Shown here piece after piece: positions 63,153 to 64,000 of a DNA stretch of 64,000 nt; position 1 is the stretch's first letter, and every line of letters begins with the position of its first letter. Source of the stretch: SCRA01 sp035533275 (GTDB taxonomy: Bacteria > Vulcanimicrobiota > Vulcanimicrobiia > Vulcanimicrobiales > SCRA01); contig DATLUD010000020.1 in NCBI GenBank assembly GCA_035533275.1, positions 1-64,000 of the forward strand, in the 5' to 3' direction. A program made the position numbers and the translations under genes. The notes beneath the pieces were generated by a model, which ran no database searches, was not told the DNA's origin, and saw only the letters and a list, made by a program, of their open reading frames with translations.

Positions 63153-63344
63153 GTCCGTCTCCTTCTTCGATGAATGGCTCACGCGGAGCCGCAGTCCCGG
63201 GAGGGACGTGCGACCCGCGTGGTCCGGCGTGTTATACGTCGCACCGGCAAACCCCTCGCTCGGCGAAAATTGACTTCTCGATACGAAATGCGCGCCGGAC
63301 GACGAGCGGGCGTTGCCGCGCTGAACCGCGAACCGTCCGCTCCG

Positions 63345-64000
63345 ATGAGCCACCTCACCAGAGCTCTCCAGGTGGTCGCCCTCATCCTCGGGATCGGCCT
63401 CCTGCTGTGGATGCTCTCCGTCGTCCTGGCCAGGCTGGCCACCTTCGTCTCGGTGGCCGTGATCGCGGTACTCTTCTCGTATCTGATCTACCCCTTGGTG
63501 AAGCTGCTGGCCCGCCGCATGCCGCGCGCCGCCGCCGTCCTCGTCGTCTACGCTGGCTTCCTTCTCGTGACGATCCTCGTCGGGGCCTATCTGGTGCCGC
63601 CGATCGCAACTCAGGCCAACGAGCTGGCGCGCTCGTACCCGGCGCTCCTGGACCAGATCCAGCGGGAGTTCGCCGACCCGAAGAACAGCGTGATCCTTCG
63701 CGAGCTGCCTCCGCAGATACGCGCCATTCTCGCCGAGAACGCCGGGCGCATCGGTCAGGAGATCGGCAAGTACTCCGCGCAGATCGCCGGTCAGACCATC
63801 GCGATCCTCACCGCCACCATCCATGCCGTCTTCGCGGCATTCCTCGTGCTGGTCTTCTCGTTCTTCTTCATCACCGACTTCGAGCGCATCCAAGACGCGT
63901 TCTTCCGCCTGGTTCCGCGGGCCTACCGTGAAGCGGTCATCGCCATCGCCCTCGAGTGCGACCAGGTGATCGGCGGCTTCATCCGCGGCCAGGTCATCGT
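63345..64000 (+). CDS. AI-2E family transporter, truncated by window end
   Basis: The first 218 codons of a membrane protein of the TqsA/PerM (AI-2E exporter) family. Two N-terminal helices (LILGIGLLLWMLSVVLARL, VSVAVIAVLFSYLIYPLV) are followed by a third (AAVLVVYAGFLLVTILVGAYLV) and an amphipathic region. A further helix FLVLVFSFFFITDFERI and GGFIRGQVIV are characteristic. The C-terminal half is outside the window. The 192-base gap to livK2 contains an A/T-rich stretch but no promoter I can assign with confidence. Confidence 0.85.
   Translation, partial: MSHLTRALQVVALILGIGLLLWMLSVVLARLATFVSVAVIAVLFSYLIYPLVKLLARRMPRAAAVLVVYAGFLLVTILVGAYLVPPIATQANELARSYPALLDQIQREFADPKNSVILRELPPQIRAILAENAGRIGQEIGKYSAQIAGQTIAILTATIHAVFAAFLVLVFSFFFITDFERIQDAFFRLVPRAYREAVIAIALECDQVIGGFIRGQVI

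Noticed and set aside
1..64000. CRISPR arrays, insertion sequences, prophage, tRNA or rRNA genes
   Set aside because: No regularly spaced direct repeats, no transposase or integrase motifs, no phage structural genes and no tRNA T-loop/CCA patterns were seen in any gap.

Overview
The window is a G+C-rich bacterial chromosome segment (about two thirds G+C by eye) packed with metabolic operons. Many junctions inside operons are 4-base ATGA, GTGA or TTGA start/stop overlaps. I saw no phage, insertion sequence, CRISPR array, tRNA or rRNA. The gene mix (OpcA with G6PDH, a transaldolase-glucose-6-phosphate isomerase fusion, DapD, ArgR, two Liv-type importers, paired TrkA-N proteins) does not fix a phylum. 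A poorly cultivated lineage such as Eremiobacterota is only a guess.

Layout. 0-2.3 kb: end of a glutamate formimidoyltransferase-like gene, a secreted protein, an anti-sigma-type ATPase, a small unknown and a 3-hydroxybutyrate dehydrogenase. 2.3-2.8 kb: two structured repeats. 2.8-12.9 kb: dapD, then a complete pentose phosphate operon (tkt, tal-pgi, gnd, zwf, opcA, pgl). 12.9-16.4 kb: a DHA2/EmrA drug efflux pair with a TetR repressor and its palindromic operator. 16.5-25 kb: a six-gene histidine utilisation operon (hutH, prolyl oligopeptidase, hutU, hutI, amidohydrolase, class A beta-lactamase-fold hydrolase), overlapped by 4 bases at every junction. 25-29.8 kb: a divergent Liv importer, with a structured repeat between livK and livH.

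30-42 kb: a TfoX-domain gene, then the arginine cluster argF-R-G-H-C-J-D plus a methyltransferase, with an ARG-box palindrome at argF. argB lies in a separate upstream group with an alpha/beta hydrolase and a membrane protein. 42-44 kb: an aldehyde dehydrogenase, DnaA-box-like sites, and an unassigned structured RNA with its own promoter and terminator. 44-48.4 kb: a WYL regulator, a lytic transglycosylase and a NitT/TauT-type ABC importer. 48.6-51.9 kb: a universal stress protein, a small membrane protein and an APC permease, divergent from two TrkA-N proteins. 51.9-55.8 kb: a chemoreceptor and an Mfd-like protein that ends before the translocase. 56-63.2 kb: a second Liv importer feeding an M20 amidohydrolase and an amidase. 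The window ends inside an AI-2E family exporter.

The most unusual content is a family of structured intergenic repeats: five full copies and one partial, at 2363, 2617, 26270, 38429, 48390 and 48483. They share a purine-rich core, but each copy has its own outer arms, which are complementary within that copy. Short inner helices also covary between copies. Next are the multi-helix RNA at 43659-43868 and the motorless Mfd-like protein at 54155-55786.
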